A stretch of DNA of 64,000 bases from the NCBI RefSeq assembly GCF_047324305.1, contig NZ_CP178740.1, positions 806,001-870,000 of the forward strand. Direction: 5' to 3'. Shown here piece by piece: positions 45,742-54,162 of this stretch. The DNA is from Acerihabitans sp047324305. GTDB lineage: Bacteria; Pseudomonadota; Gammaproteobacteria; Enterobacterales; Enterobacteriaceae. Made by a program: the position numbers and the translations under genes. The stretch's first letter is position 1. Each line of letters opens with the position of its first letter. Below the pieces are notes generated by a model. The model searched no databases. It saw nothing but the letters and a program-made list of their open reading frames with translations, and had not been told where the DNA came from.

Positions 45742-47894
45742 CCCTGTGGCTCCGTGGCTTCCGCCATTTTTTTCAAGGCTACATAATCGGGCTTGCCGCT
45801 GCCGAGCAACGGCAGCGCGTCGAGGTGGCGGATATCCCGCGGCACGTAGATTTCGGCAATACCGTCCTGCCGGGCCTGCTGGAACAGCTTCTCCCGCGTC
45901 AGCGCGGCATCGGTGGTAAACAGCACCAGGCCCTCGCCCTTGGCTTTATCGTTTTTGGCGGATGCGCCGTGCCGTGCGTCCGGCGATACCTTCAGGGCCA
46001 GTTGCTCGACGCTTTCCAGGGACACCATTTCGCCGGCCAGCTTGGCAAAGCGTTTTACCCGGCCCTGGATGGCGCAAAATCCCTGGGCGTCCAGGGTGAC
46101 GATATCGCCGGTGTCGTACCAGCCCTCTTCGCGCACCCCCTGTTCGTTGTCGGCCGCCGGCGTTTCCAGGATGCCGGGATGTTCCACCCGCAGGTAGCCG
46201 CGCATGATATTGGGCCCGCGCAGCTGCAGCCGCCCGCCTTGTTCAATGCCCGGCACCGCGATGATCCGCGCCTGCATGCCCGGCAGGATCTGGCCGACGG
46301 TATGAGGCTTCGCCGCCAGCGGAACATTGATCGCCACCACCGGCGCGCATTCCGTGACGCCATACCCCTCCAGAATGCGGATGCCGAACTTTTCCTGCCA
46401 CAGCAAGCGGGTGTTTTCGGACAATTTTTCCGCCCCGGCGACCACATAACGCACCCGGGCGAAATCATACTGGTGGGCCAGACGGCCGTACTGCGCCAGG
46501 AAGGTGGAGGTGCCGAACAGCACGGTACAGTTCTGGTCGTAAACCAGCTCGGGAATAATACGATAATGCAGCGGGCTCGGATAAAGCAGCACCCGCGCCC
46601 CGGTGAGCAGCGGGGTCAGCAAACCGACGGTGAGGCCGAACGCATGGAACAGCGGCAGCGCCGACATAAATTTGTCACGCGGGGTGAAATCGGCCACCGT
46701 GCGGATTTGCTCGATATTGGCCAGGATGCCGTCATGGGAATGGACCACGCCTTTCGGCGTGCCTTCCGAGCCGGAGGTAAACAGCACCAGCGCGCTGTCG
46801 CCGGGCTGTTGCGCCACCTCGGCCCGGTCCGGGAACAGTAAATGCCCAAGGATCCACAGCTTATCCCGCAGCGTCACCTGATCTTTTAGATCCTCCAGAT
46901 AGACCCAGCGCGCCCCGGTTACCTGTTCCGGCAGGCCGGCCAGCTTGGCTTTGTCCAGGAACTGGCGGGAAGTGACGATAGTATTGATGGTGGCGGCTTT
47001 AAGCGCGTTGTTGATGCCGCTGGCGCCGGAGGTATAGTTCAGCAACGCGGGAATGCGTCCGCGCAGACCGGCGCCGAGGATAACGGCGGCGGTAATGGTG
47101 GCGTTGGGCAGCAGCAGGCCGACATGCTCGCCGCGGGCGGTAAAACGTTCGAGAATCCGGCTGACGCCGAAGATTTTTTTCAATAATCCGCGATAACTGT
47201 CCGGACTGAAGGCGATATCCTCGATGCAGGGCTTGCCGACGCCATAGCGCCGGGCCGCCGCCAGCAGCGCCTGATACAACGTCTGCCGGGGCCGGGAGGC
47301 CATGCGCGCCTCCATCATGATGCGATGCAGGTTCTCGCCGGCCAGCCGGCGGCGATCGCGCGCCCTGGGCGCCGCGGGCATCGGCAGGGACACCGGGGCC
47401 TGCAGATGAAGGGTGATTTTGGGAAACCAGTGGCGCTTGATGATGCCGCCCATGCGGCTGAACGGCGTCAGTTCCGGCCCATCCAGCCAGACCGGCACCA
47501 CCGTTGCGCCCGAACGGGACGCAACGAACGCCGCCCCATCGTAGATTTTCATCAGCGACCCGGTGACCGAAATGCGCCCCTCGGGGAAGACCACAATCGG
47601 CCGGCCGCTGCCGACATACTTGATAAGCTGTTTAATACTGAGCGGCTTGGTGGGGTCGAGCGGCAGGATATCCACATAACGTTTTACCACGCGCATATAC
47701 CATACGTCGGTAATCGTGGAATAAATGGCGAATACCGGTTTTACCGGCAAAAACAGCGCCAGCAGAATACCGTCCATAAACGAGACATGATTCGGGGTAA
47801 TCATGATCTTCGGCTGCTGCAATACCCGCGTATCGCCAACCAGTTCCACCCGATAAAGCAGCCGGAACAGCCGGCGCAACACAGAAAAAAGCAT
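45738..47894 (-). CDS. aas: Aas acyltransferase / acyl-ACP synthetase
   Basis: A 718-residue bifunctional inner-membrane protein. The N-terminal 2-acylglycerophosphoethanolamine acyltransferase has the HX4D motif at His36-Asp41 (NHVSFMD), followed by a glycerophosphate-binding FPEGRISVTG motif. The C-terminal half is an AMP-binding acyl-ACP synthetase with LVLFTSGSEGTPKGVVHSH as the ATP motif and a GYGVTECAP acyl-adenylate motif. It recharges lysophospholipid brought in by LplT. A short gap of 9 bp separates it from the acetyltransferase upstream. Confidence 0.96.
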   Translation of the reverse strand: MLFSVLRRLFRLLYRVELVGDTRVLQQPKIMITPNHVSFMDGILLALFLPVKPVFAIYSTITDVWYMRVVKRYVDILPLDPTKPLSIKQLIKYVGSGRPIVVFPEGRISVTGSLMKIYDGAAFVASRSGATVVPVWLDGPELTPFSRMGGIIKRHWFPKITLHLQAPVSLPMPAAPRARDRRRLAGENLHRIMMEARMASRPRQTLYQALLAAARRYGVGKPCIEDIAFSPDSYRGLLKKIFGVSRILERFTARGEHVGLLLPNATITAAVILGAGLRGRIPALLNYTSGASGINNALKAATINTIVTSRQFLDKAKLAGLPEQVTGARWVYLEDLKDQVTLRDKLWILGHLLFPDRAEVAQQPGDSALVLFTSGSEGTPKGVVHSHDGILANIEQIRTVADFTPRDKFMSALPLFHAFGLTVGLLTPLLTGARVLLYPSPLHYRIIPELVYDQNCTVLFGTSTFLAQYGRLAHQYDFARVRYVVAGAEKLSENTRLLWQEKFGIRILEGYGVTECAPVVAINVPLAAKPHTVGQILPGMQARIIAVPGIEQGGRLQLRGPNIMRGYLRVEHPGILETPAADNEQGVREEGWYDTGDIVTLDAQGFCAIQGRVKRFAKLAGEMVSLESVEQLALKVSPDARHGASAKNDKAKGEGLVLFTTDAALTREKLFQQARQDGIAEIYVPRDIRHLDALPLLGSGKPDYVALKKMAEATEPQG

Positions 47895-47903
47895 ACCATC
47901 TCC

Positions 47904-48623
47904 TTATTGGTTTGCGGACCTGAAATCCGCCAGCGGCCGCTTTTGCCTGCCTTCGGCGCTAAAATTATCGCTATCCAGCCAGGCCCGCAACGCCCAGCCA
48001 ACGGCCGGCCATTCGCTGTCGATAATGGAATACCAACAGGTATCGCGATTGTGTCCTTTGGCCACCACCGCCTGGCGGAAGGTGCCCTCGTATTGAAACC
48101 CCAGCCGGCGGGCCGCCTGGTTGGAAGGCTGGTTCAGGCTATGGCATTTCCATTCGCAGCGCCGGTAACCCAGGGTGTCAAAGCTATAGCTTAGCAGCAG
48201 GCTGATGGCTTCGGTGCCGCAGGGTGATCGTTTCATCAGCGGCGACCAGTTAACCCAGCCGATTTCCAGCACGCCGTTGGCCGGGTCGATGCGCATCAGC
48301 GCCACCGAGCCCGCCGCCAGCCCGGTAGCCTGGTCGATGACCGCGTAAAACAGCGGATCGCCGCTGGCCGCATTGGCGGCGATCAGGGCATCGCACGCGG
48401 CGAGGGTCGCCGGCCGGCGGCGGGAAAAGTAGGTCCAGTCGCGTTCGTCGGCGATACTGTGCCAGGCGCTGAACAGCGCCGGGCTATGGGTTAACGCCAG
48501 CGGCTCCAGGCGGCAAAAACGCCCGGCCAGGGTAATTTTTTGCGGCAGCGGACGGGACTGCCAGTCCGCAAGCCGGGCGCCGATAGGCTGGCCGTATTCA
48601 TTTACCAACGTTGCCTGTTGCAT
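47904..48623 (-). CDS. GNAT-family N-acetyltransferase (RimJ/RimL-like)
   Basis: A 239-residue GNAT-superfamily acetyltransferase with the RimJ/RimL type of fold. Recognisable are the LEPLALTHSPALFSAW opening, VLEIGWVNWSPLMKRSPCGT (acetyl-CoA-contacting strand), YRRCEWKCHSLNQPSNQAA and RRLGFQYEGTFRQAVV. The substrate cannot be told; homologues act on protein N-termini or small amines. The ATG at 48623 has AGGA before it. It is just upstream of aas in the same direction and would be co-transcribed with aas and lplT. E. coli has no such gene at this place, so it is an addition to the locus. Confidence 0.85.
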   Translation of the reverse strand: MQQATLVNEYGQPIGARLADWQSRPLPQKITLAGRFCRLEPLALTHSPALFSAWHSIADERDWTYFSRRRPATLAACDALIAANAASGDPLFYAVIDQATGLAAGSVALMRIDPANGVLEIGWVNWSPLMKRSPCGTEAISLLLSYSFDTLGYRRCEWKCHSLNQPSNQAARRLGFQYEGTFRQAVVAKGHNRDTCWYSIIDSEWPAVGWALRAWLDSDNFSAEGRQKRPLADFRSANQ

Positions 48624-48755
48624 AATGTGGTCCTTTTGCCTGGTAACCGGTGAAGAGAAAAAAAAGCGGCGCACAAAAGGTATTACAACCTAAAAGCGGT
48701 CATACATAAAGTCCGGGATAACAATAGCGTGCGGCGGGAACTGAAAAGCGCGGGC

Positions 48756-48848
48756 AAAAAAAAACCTACGCATCCGCGTAGGTTGGTGCAACTGAAATGG
48801 TTTCAACATACAGAGTATGCTGATTTCTCACCAATCAATACCTCTGGG
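48756..48848 (-). ncRNA. omrA: OmrA/OmrB-type small RNA
   Basis: On the minus strand the RNA starts CCCAGAGGTATTGATTGGTG, the conserved 5' seed of OmrA and OmrB. It ends with the terminator AACCTACGC-ATC-GCGTAGGTT plus a run of nine T, about 93 nt in all. E. coli OmrA/B are OmpR-induced Hfq sRNAs that repress outer-membrane receptors, curli and OmpR itself. Their site in E. coli is also between aas and galR, where two tandem copies exist; here I see only one. The remainder of 48624-49032 holds the acetyltransferase promoter and no gene. Confidence 0.9.
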
Positions 48849-49032
48849 AGTACCTACTCTATAGTCCGTCACCCGATTACACTACCGCATAATCGCAAGA
48901 TTACCGCTCGAAATGAAACCAACTGTAAAATTTACCCCATCATTGATTCCATTCGGCCAGGTTATCGCCCGGACCGTCTAAAACAATGCGGTCGCGGCTG
49001 GTCACGGCCGGCGGCGGCGACGGCGTTCAGCC

Positions 49033-51294
49033 TTACCGCCTGCGCACTTCCACCAAGCAACCCATGGCGTTGGGGCCCTGGGTCAGCGGCGAGGTGCCGA
49101 TATCCAGCGTCAGCGCATTGGGATTGCCGGACTGTTCAATACCGGCCTCATCGCCCTGCCGCCCCGGCGAAAACCAGGAGCCGGTGGCCATGAGGATAAC
49201 GCCGGGCGCCACCCCGTCATTATGCCTGGCGCCCGCCAGGATCCGGCCGCGCTGGTTATACACCTCCACTATTTCGCCGTCCTGGATGCCGCGGCGGCGG
49301 GCATCGTCGGGATGAATATGGAGCGTCTCCTTGCCGGCGGTTTTATTTCCCTGGGCCAGGGGCGCGGGATCAAGCTGGCTATGCAGCCGATCTTTAGGCT
49401 GCAGGCTAATCAAATGCAGCGGATAGGTTGCGGCCAGCGCGCTGCCCAGCCATTCCGCCGGCGGCTGCCATTGCGGATGCGGGGCGAAATCGGCATAACC
49501 AAAACCGGCGATGGCGGCGCTGAACAGCTCGATGCGCCCGCTCGGCGTTTTCAGCGGATGCGCGAGCGGGTCGCGGCGAAAATCCCCCAGCAGGATAAAA
49601 TCCTGCGCGGGCGCGGGCACCTTGATATGGCCTTCCCGCCAGAACTGCGCGAACGCCGGCCACGCATGGCCGGCGCGGGCGTGGGATTCGGCGCTTTGGC
49701 GGTAGAGATGCTCTATCCAGTCCTGTTCGTCCCGTCCGCCGGTAAATGCCGCGCGATAGCCCAGGCGATCGGCCAGATCGGCGAAGATATCCATATCGTT
49801 ACGCGCCTGGTGCCGCGGCTCCACGGCCTTATGCATCGCCAGCACGTAACTGTCGCGCGAAGACCCGCCGATATCGTTGCGCTCAAGGGAGGTGGTCGCC
49901 GGCAGGACGATATCGGCAAGCTTCGCCGCCGGCGTCCACCAGATATCCTGCACCACCACGGTATCGGGTTTGCTCCAGCCCGCCAGCAGGCGGTTAAGCT
50001 GCTGGTGGTGATGGAAGGGATTGCCGCCCGCCCAGTGGATCATATGGATATCCGGATAGCGCCGGTCCTCGCCCTGAAAGGTGTAATGTCCGCCGGGATT
50101 GAGCAGCATATCGGCGATGCGCGCCACGGGAATGGTCAGGCCGGCGGCGGCGTTCGGCCCCAGCGGCAGGGTCGGCGCCTGGGCGTCCAGGCGCGGATTG
50201 CCCACGCCGTTCATCGAACCGTGGCCGAAGGCAAAACCGCCCCCCGGCAGGCCAACCTGCCCCAGCATGGCGGACAGGGCAATCACCATCCAATAGGGTT
50301 GTTCGCCCCGGTGCGCCCGCTGGACGGCGTAAGAACAGGTCATAAAACTGCGCACGCCGATAAGCTGGCGCGCCAGGCGTGCAATGCGCGCCTCGGGTAT
50401 GCCGGTAATGGCGCTGGCCCAGGCCGGCGTTTTGCCGATGCCGTCATCCTGCCCGCGCAGATAGCCGGCCAGCTGTTGATATCCGACGCAATAGCGGGCC
50501 AGAAAGGCGTCATCCTGCGCGCCGAGGCGCTGGATTTCATAGGCCAGCGCCAGCATCAGCGCCACGTCGGTGTTCGGGCGGATGGGGATCCACTCCGCCT
50601 GGAGGAACGCCGGGCAATCATCACGGGTCGGACTGATGTTGATAACCGGCGTGCCTTTAGCCGCCAGTTGCTTCAGCCAGGGTTTCAGCGTGTGCTCGGC
50701 CGCGCCGCCCGACGAAACCTGGGCATTCTTCAGCGCCAGGCCGCCAAAGGCGATAAACAGCTGGCAGTGCGCAATCACGCTGGGCCAGGCGGTGACGCGC
50801 CCGGTTAACGGACTGAAGGTGCCGATGACATGCGGCAGGAAAAACTGCGCGGCACCCCAGCTGTAGTTGCCCGCCTGGTCTACCGCCCCGCCGCCGGCAA
50901 AATAAAAGCGCCTGACCAGCGAGCGGGCATGATGGACACGGCCGGCGGAAGACCAGCCGTAGGAGCCGGTAAAAATGCCGGACGCGCCGTAGCGATCGCG
51001 CACCCGCCGGTTCTCATCGGCAATCAGGTCCAGCGCCACATCCCAGCTGACATCGACAAAGGCTTCCCGGCCGCGCAGCGCGCCGTCGCTGCGCTCCCTT
51101 TTTTGCAGCCAGGAGCGGCGCACCGCCGGCTGGCGGATCCGCTGGTCCGAGTATAGCATCGGCGCGATGGAGTCCAGCAGCGGCGACGGGTCCGGATCGC
51201 CGGCGAAGGGCTCGCAGCCGATTAACCTGCCGTCCTCGACCACTGCGGTAAACGCCCCCCAATGGGCCAGATGGGGGAAACGTGAAATAGCCAT
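49033..51294 (-). CDS. bisC: Biotin sulfoxide reductase-like molybdoenzyme
   Basis: A 753-residue member of the DMSO-reductase family of bis-molybdopterin-guanine-dinucleotide enzymes, type BisC/TorZ. The molybdenum ligand is expected at Ser116 in the GSYGWSSAGRVHHA motif (110-123). Other family segments are GNYSWGAAQFFLPHVIG, ADIVLPATTSLERNDIGG and IHPDDARRRGIQDGEIV. There is no twin-arginine signal, so it is probably cytoplasmic, as E. coli BisC, reducing biotin sulfoxide and perhaps methionine sulfoxide. It is slightly shorter than E. coli BisC (777) but has all domains. It lies between the omr sRNA and galR, where E. coli has nothing, suggesting gene insertion. The substrate is inferred from the family. 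Confidence 0.85.
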   Translation of the reverse strand: MAISRFPHLAHWGAFTAVVEDGRLIGCEPFAGDPDPSPLLDSIAPMLYSDQRIRQPAVRRSWLQKRERSDGALRGREAFVDVSWDVALDLIADENRRVRDRYGASGIFTGSYGWSSAGRVHHARSLVRRFYFAGGGAVDQAGNYSWGAAQFFLPHVIGTFSPLTGRVTAWPSVIAHCQLFIAFGGLALKNAQVSSGGAAEHTLKPWLKQLAAKGTPVINISPTRDDCPAFLQAEWIPIRPNTDVALMLALAYEIQRLGAQDDAFLARYCVGYQQLAGYLRGQDDGIGKTPAWASAITGIPEARIARLARQLIGVRSFMTCSYAVQRAHRGEQPYWMVIALSAMLGQVGLPGGGFAFGHGSMNGVGNPRLDAQAPTLPLGPNAAAGLTIPVARIADMLLNPGGHYTFQGEDRRYPDIHMIHWAGGNPFHHHQQLNRLLAGWSKPDTVVVQDIWWTPAAKLADIVLPATTSLERNDIGGSSRDSYVLAMHKAVEPRHQARNDMDIFADLADRLGYRAAFTGGRDEQDWIEHLYRQSAESHARAGHAWPAFAQFWREGHIKVPAPAQDFILLGDFRRDPLAHPLKTPSGRIELFSAAIAGFGYADFAPHPQWQPPAEWLGSALAATYPLHLISLQPKDRLHSQLDPAPLAQGNKTAGKETLHIHPDDARRRGIQDGEIVEVYNQRGRILAGARHNDGVAPGVILMATGSWFSPGRQGDEAGIEQSGNPNALTLDIGTSPLTQGPNAMGCLVEVRRR

Positions 51295-51461
51295 GCTATT
51301 GGTGTCTTGTTCAGGAATTGAAACATAAAACTAACATTAATCGCCCCCCCGCCACAAAGCAGAAAATCAGTCGCGGCGATAATTTTCATTTATCCCGCAG
51401 CGATCACCAAAGCTGTGCGCCAACGCCTTGCATCGGCGGGCTTTTTCCGTAAAACTTAATA

Positions 51462-51477
51462 ATGTAAACGATTACCC
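51462..51477 (+). promoter_or_regulatory. GalR-type operator upstream of galR
   Basis: ATGTAAACGATTACCC matches the GalR/GalS consensus GTGTAA-N-CG-N-TTACAC at most positions and is centred about 30 bp before the galR start, consistent with autoregulation. Confidence 0.65.
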
Positions 51478-51498
51478 TATTGAGAGCTTGTAAGCGAT

Positions 51499-52500
51499 AT
51501 GGCCACCATAAAGGATGTAGCTAAACTGGCGGGTGTATCAGTCGCCACAGTCTCGCGCGTTATCAATAATTCACCGAAGGCCAGCGACAATTCCCGCCAG
51601 GCGGTGCTTGGCGCCATGGAAGAGCTGCAATATCATCCCAACGCCAATGCCCGGGCGCTGGCGCAGCAATCCACCGAAACGGTGGGGCTTATCGTCTCGG
51701 ACGTATCCGATCCTTTTTTCGGCGCCATGGTCAAGGCGGTGGAGCAGGTAGCCTATCGCACCGGTAACTTTCTGCTGATTGGCAACGGCTACCATATCCT
51801 GGAGCAGGAACGGCAGGCCATCGAGCAGTTGATCCGCCACCGCTGCGCTGCGCTGGTGGTTCATGCGCAGATGATCCCCGAAGAGGAGCTTAACGCCCTG
51901 ATGGCGCATATTCCGGGCATGGTGCTGATTAACCGTATTCTGCCGGCCTATGCCAGCCGCTGCGTGGCCCTCGACGACCGTTATGGCGCCTGGCTGGCCA
52001 CCCGCCACCTGATTCAGCAGGGCCACCGGCGCATTGCGTTTATCTGTTCAAGCCATCCCATTTCCGACAGCACCGATCGATTGCAGGGCTATCTGGATGC
52101 GCTGAAGGATCATGATATCGAGGTGGATGAGAAGCTTATCGCCTACGGCGAACCCGACGAGGTGGGCGGCGAGCAGGCCATTACCAGCCTGCTGGGGCGC
52201 GGGCGTAATTTTACCGCCATCGCCTGTTACAACGATTCCATGGCCGCCGGCGCGCTGGCGGTCCTCAGCGATAACGGTATCGACGTGCCGGAGCAAATCT
52301 CGCTGGTCGGCTTTGACGATGTGCTGATTTCACGTTACCTGCGACCGCGCCTGACCACTATCCGCTATCCGGTGGTGGCGATGGCCACCCAGGCGGCGCA
52401 GCTGGCGCTGGCGCTGGCGAACGGGGACCCGCTGCCGGAGGTGACCAATACCTTCAGCCCGACCCTGGTAAGGCGTCACTCGGTCGCGCCGCCGCCTTAA
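51499..52500 (+). CDS. galR: Galactose operon repressor GalR
   Basis: A 333-residue LacI-family repressor of galactose metabolism and transport. The N-terminal helix-turn-helix is MATIKDVAKLAGVSVATVSR with the hinge PNANARALAQQSTET (50-65). The periplasmic-binding-like core follows (CYNDSMAAGALAV, LVGFDDVLISRYLRPRLTTI). Residue identity over the whole length with GalR is very high. A palindrome upstream is a probable own operator. The gene is conserved in place after aas-omr, but its 3' neighbour is a foreign island rather than lysA. Confidence 0.96.
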   Translation: MATIKDVAKLAGVSVATVSRVINNSPKASDNSRQAVLGAMEELQYHPNANARALAQQSTETVGLIVSDVSDPFFGAMVKAVEQVAYRTGNFLLIGNGYHILEQERQAIEQLIRHRCAALVVHAQMIPEEELNALMAHIPGMVLINRILPAYASRCVALDDRYGAWLATRHLIQQGHRRIAFICSSHPISDSTDRLQGYLDALKDHDIEVDEKLIAYGEPDEVGGEQAITSLLGRGRNFTAIACYNDSMAAGALAVLSDNGIDVPEQISLVGFDDVLISRYLRPRLTTIRYPVVAMATQAAQLALALANGDPLPEVTNTFSPTLVRRHSVAPPP

Positions 52501-52515
52501 GCGGCGACCGCGGAT

Positions 52516-52980
52516 TTACCGCGCGTCCGCGCGCAGCTGATAGAGATGCACCGGCATATCGGGATATTCGATCCCGTCGCCGATATAGTCCCAGCCGTGG
52601 CGTTCATAATAGCCGGTAAAGGTGGCATACAAATACAGGGAACCGAAACCGGCCCGGCGGCTGAAATCCTGCACAAACGCCTGCAGCTGCCGTCCCAGGC
52701 CCCGCCCCCGGTATGCTTCATCGACATACAGCGCCGCCAGCCAGGGGGTGAGGTCCTGGCGGCTCAACAGATCGCTGCGCCACAGGCCCACGGTGCCCAC
52801 CGGGCGGCCGTCGTCAAGGGCGATAAAGGTGATCGGCAGGCCGTCCCGGCGCATGCCATTGTCGACGATGGCGGCATAGAACCCCCGGCCGGCGCCGTGG
52901 CCGAAAGCGCGCCATAACCAGTCGGTCACCTGTTCTTTATGCCGGGCATGGTCCGCCAGCGGGGCAATCACCACCGGCAT
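52516..52980 (-). CDS. GNAT-family N-acetyltransferase
   Basis: A 154-residue acetyltransferase with the acetyl-CoA-binding motif AALYVDEAYRGRGLGRQLQA (residues about 83-102, Q/R-X-X-G-X-G/A type) and a C-terminal TGYYERHGWDYIG segment. The substrate is unknown. The start codon overlaps the stop of the upstream GntR regulator (TGATG), so both are translated from one message. It therefore belongs to the PTS/glycosidase locus, though its contribution to sugar use is unclear. Confidence 0.82.
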   Translation of the reverse strand: MPVVIAPLADHARHKEQVTDWLWRAFGHGAGRGFYAAIVDNGMRRDGLPITFIALDDGRPVGTVGLWRSDLLSRQDLTPWLAALYVDEAYRGRGLGRQLQAFVQDFSRRAGFGSLYLYATFTGYYERHGWDYIGDGIEYPDMPVHLYQLRADAR

Positions 52981-53735
52981 CAGACCAGTTTTCCCTGGAA
53001 AATGGGCACCGATTCAAACAAAAAGCCGTCGAATTCCGGCGCATCGGCATCGGAAATTTCCATCAGGGTGTTTTTGACGCTTTCCATATGCTGCCACATG
53101 CACTGGTAGGAGGCCATCACGTCGCGCCGGCGCAGGGCCACCAGAATATTCTGATGATCCGCCAGCCAGCGCAGCCGCAGGGAACGCGTATCTATATGGC
53201 TGTAGAGCTGCTGCCACAACGCGCTGGATTCCTGCCGCAGCCAGATGGATTTTACCGTTTCCAGCAGCATCTGGTTTTGCGTGGCGCCGGCAATCAGCTC
53301 GTGAAACAGCTTATCGTTATTCTCGCTGCGCTCGTTGGTAATGATATCGCGCTGCTCCTGCTCCAGCGTCCGGCGCAGGTTTTCAATGTCCATTTTGGTG
53401 GCCATTTTGGCGGCGAACGCGGCGATATTGCTCTCCAGAAGCTGGCGGGCCTGCAGCAGTTCAAACGGCCCCACCTCGCTTTCAAGGTAATGGGTTCCCT
53501 CGGTATCCGCGCCCGGAATGCGTATCACATATACGCCGGATCCCTGGCGGATATCCACCACCCCCTCCAGCTCCAGCATCAGCAGGGCCTCGCGGATAAT
53601 GGTGCGGCTGACGCCGTAGGTTTCCGCAATATTACGCTCCGGGGGCAAACGCGTACCGATCGGGTAATGACCTGACTGGATCTTCTGCCGCAGATCCCGG
53701 CCAATTTCCTGATACTGTTTTTTTTCCTGCAACAT
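52980..53735 (-). CDS. GntR-family regulator, UxuR/ExuR-like
   Basis: A 251-residue FadR-subfamily GntR regulator. The winged helix-turn-helix is at about 6-70 (RLPPERNIAETYGVSRTIIR), followed by a helical effector-binding domain. GPFELLQARQLLESNIAAFA, MWQHMESVKNTLMEISDADA and the FDGFLF ending are shared with UxuR and ExuR, repressors of hexuronate genes. The ATG at 53735 follows AGAAGG. It sits at the end of a PTS/phospho-glycosidase cluster that has TTGGTATACCAA palindromes in its promoter, the kind of site UxuR binds (AAATTGGTATACCAATTT). It is therefore the likely local repressor; the inducer is perhaps a phosphorylated sugar rather than a hexuronate. Confidence 0.85.
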   Translation of the reverse strand: MLQEKKQYQEIGRDLRQKIQSGHYPIGTRLPPERNIAETYGVSRTIIREALLMLELEGVVDIRQGSGVYVIRIPGADTEGTHYLESEVGPFELLQARQLLESNIAAFAAKMATKMDIENLRRTLEQEQRDIITNERSENNDKLFHELIAGATQNQMLLETVKSIWLRQESSALWQQLYSHIDTRSLRLRWLADHQNILVALRRRDVMASYQCMWQHMESVKNTLMEISDADAPEFDGFLFESVPIFQGKLV

Positions 53736-53833
53736 CACACCTTCTTCCCCTCGCCCGTTAACGCGTAGCCTCAAACACGATATGCCCGCGACAGGACGGC
53801 AGGCTTGCTTCCTGCCGTTTGCCGGCGCGCGGG

Positions 53834-54151
53834 CTAGTGTAACAAACCCAGGGCCTGATCGAGTACTTTCGCGCCGTTTAAAGTGCCATAGGCCACCGAA
53901 TCGATTACCGCGATGGGGATCTGGTATTCATCGGTCAGCTTTTTGTTTTCCGCCAGTTTAAAGCGCACCTGCGGCCCCAGCAACACGACCAGGATATCGT
54001 TGCCGAACGTTTGCAGCTCATCGCGCAGGTTTTGTTCGGGGATGGCGTAAATCTTGTATTCCAGGGAGCGGCTGGCCGCTTCCTTTTCCATTTTGGTCAC
54101 CACCAGCGAGGTGGACATGCCCGCGGAACAGGCCAGGACGATACGTTTCAT
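53834..54151 (-). CDS. PTS system IIB component, lactose/cellobiose family
   Basis: A 105-residue soluble domain that takes phosphate on Cys8 in the loop ACSAGMSTSLVV and hands it to the sugar bound to IIC. The protein has the usual IIB-Lac/Cel fold with ILVVLLGPQVRFKL and IPIAVIDSVAYGTLNGAKVL. The three PTS components are encoded as separate genes here: IIB and IIC on the minus strand with the phospho-glycosidase between them, and IIA divergent. Sugar specificity is probably a beta-glucoside or beta-galactoside. Confidence 0.9.
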   Translation of the reverse strand: MKRIVLACSAGMSTSLVVTKMEKEAASRSLEYKIYAIPEQNLRDELQTFGNDILVVLLGPQVRFKLAENKKLTDEYQIPIAVIDSVAYGTLNGAKVLDQALGLLH

Positions 54152-54162
54152 AGGTATTCCTC

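Noticed and set aside
48624..49032. Second OmrA/B copy
   Set aside because: Only one seed-plus-terminator is present in the interval.
49222..50808. 528-codon frame antisense to bisC
   Set aside because: Shadow of the molybdoenzyme gene; composition typical of antisense reading, no motif.
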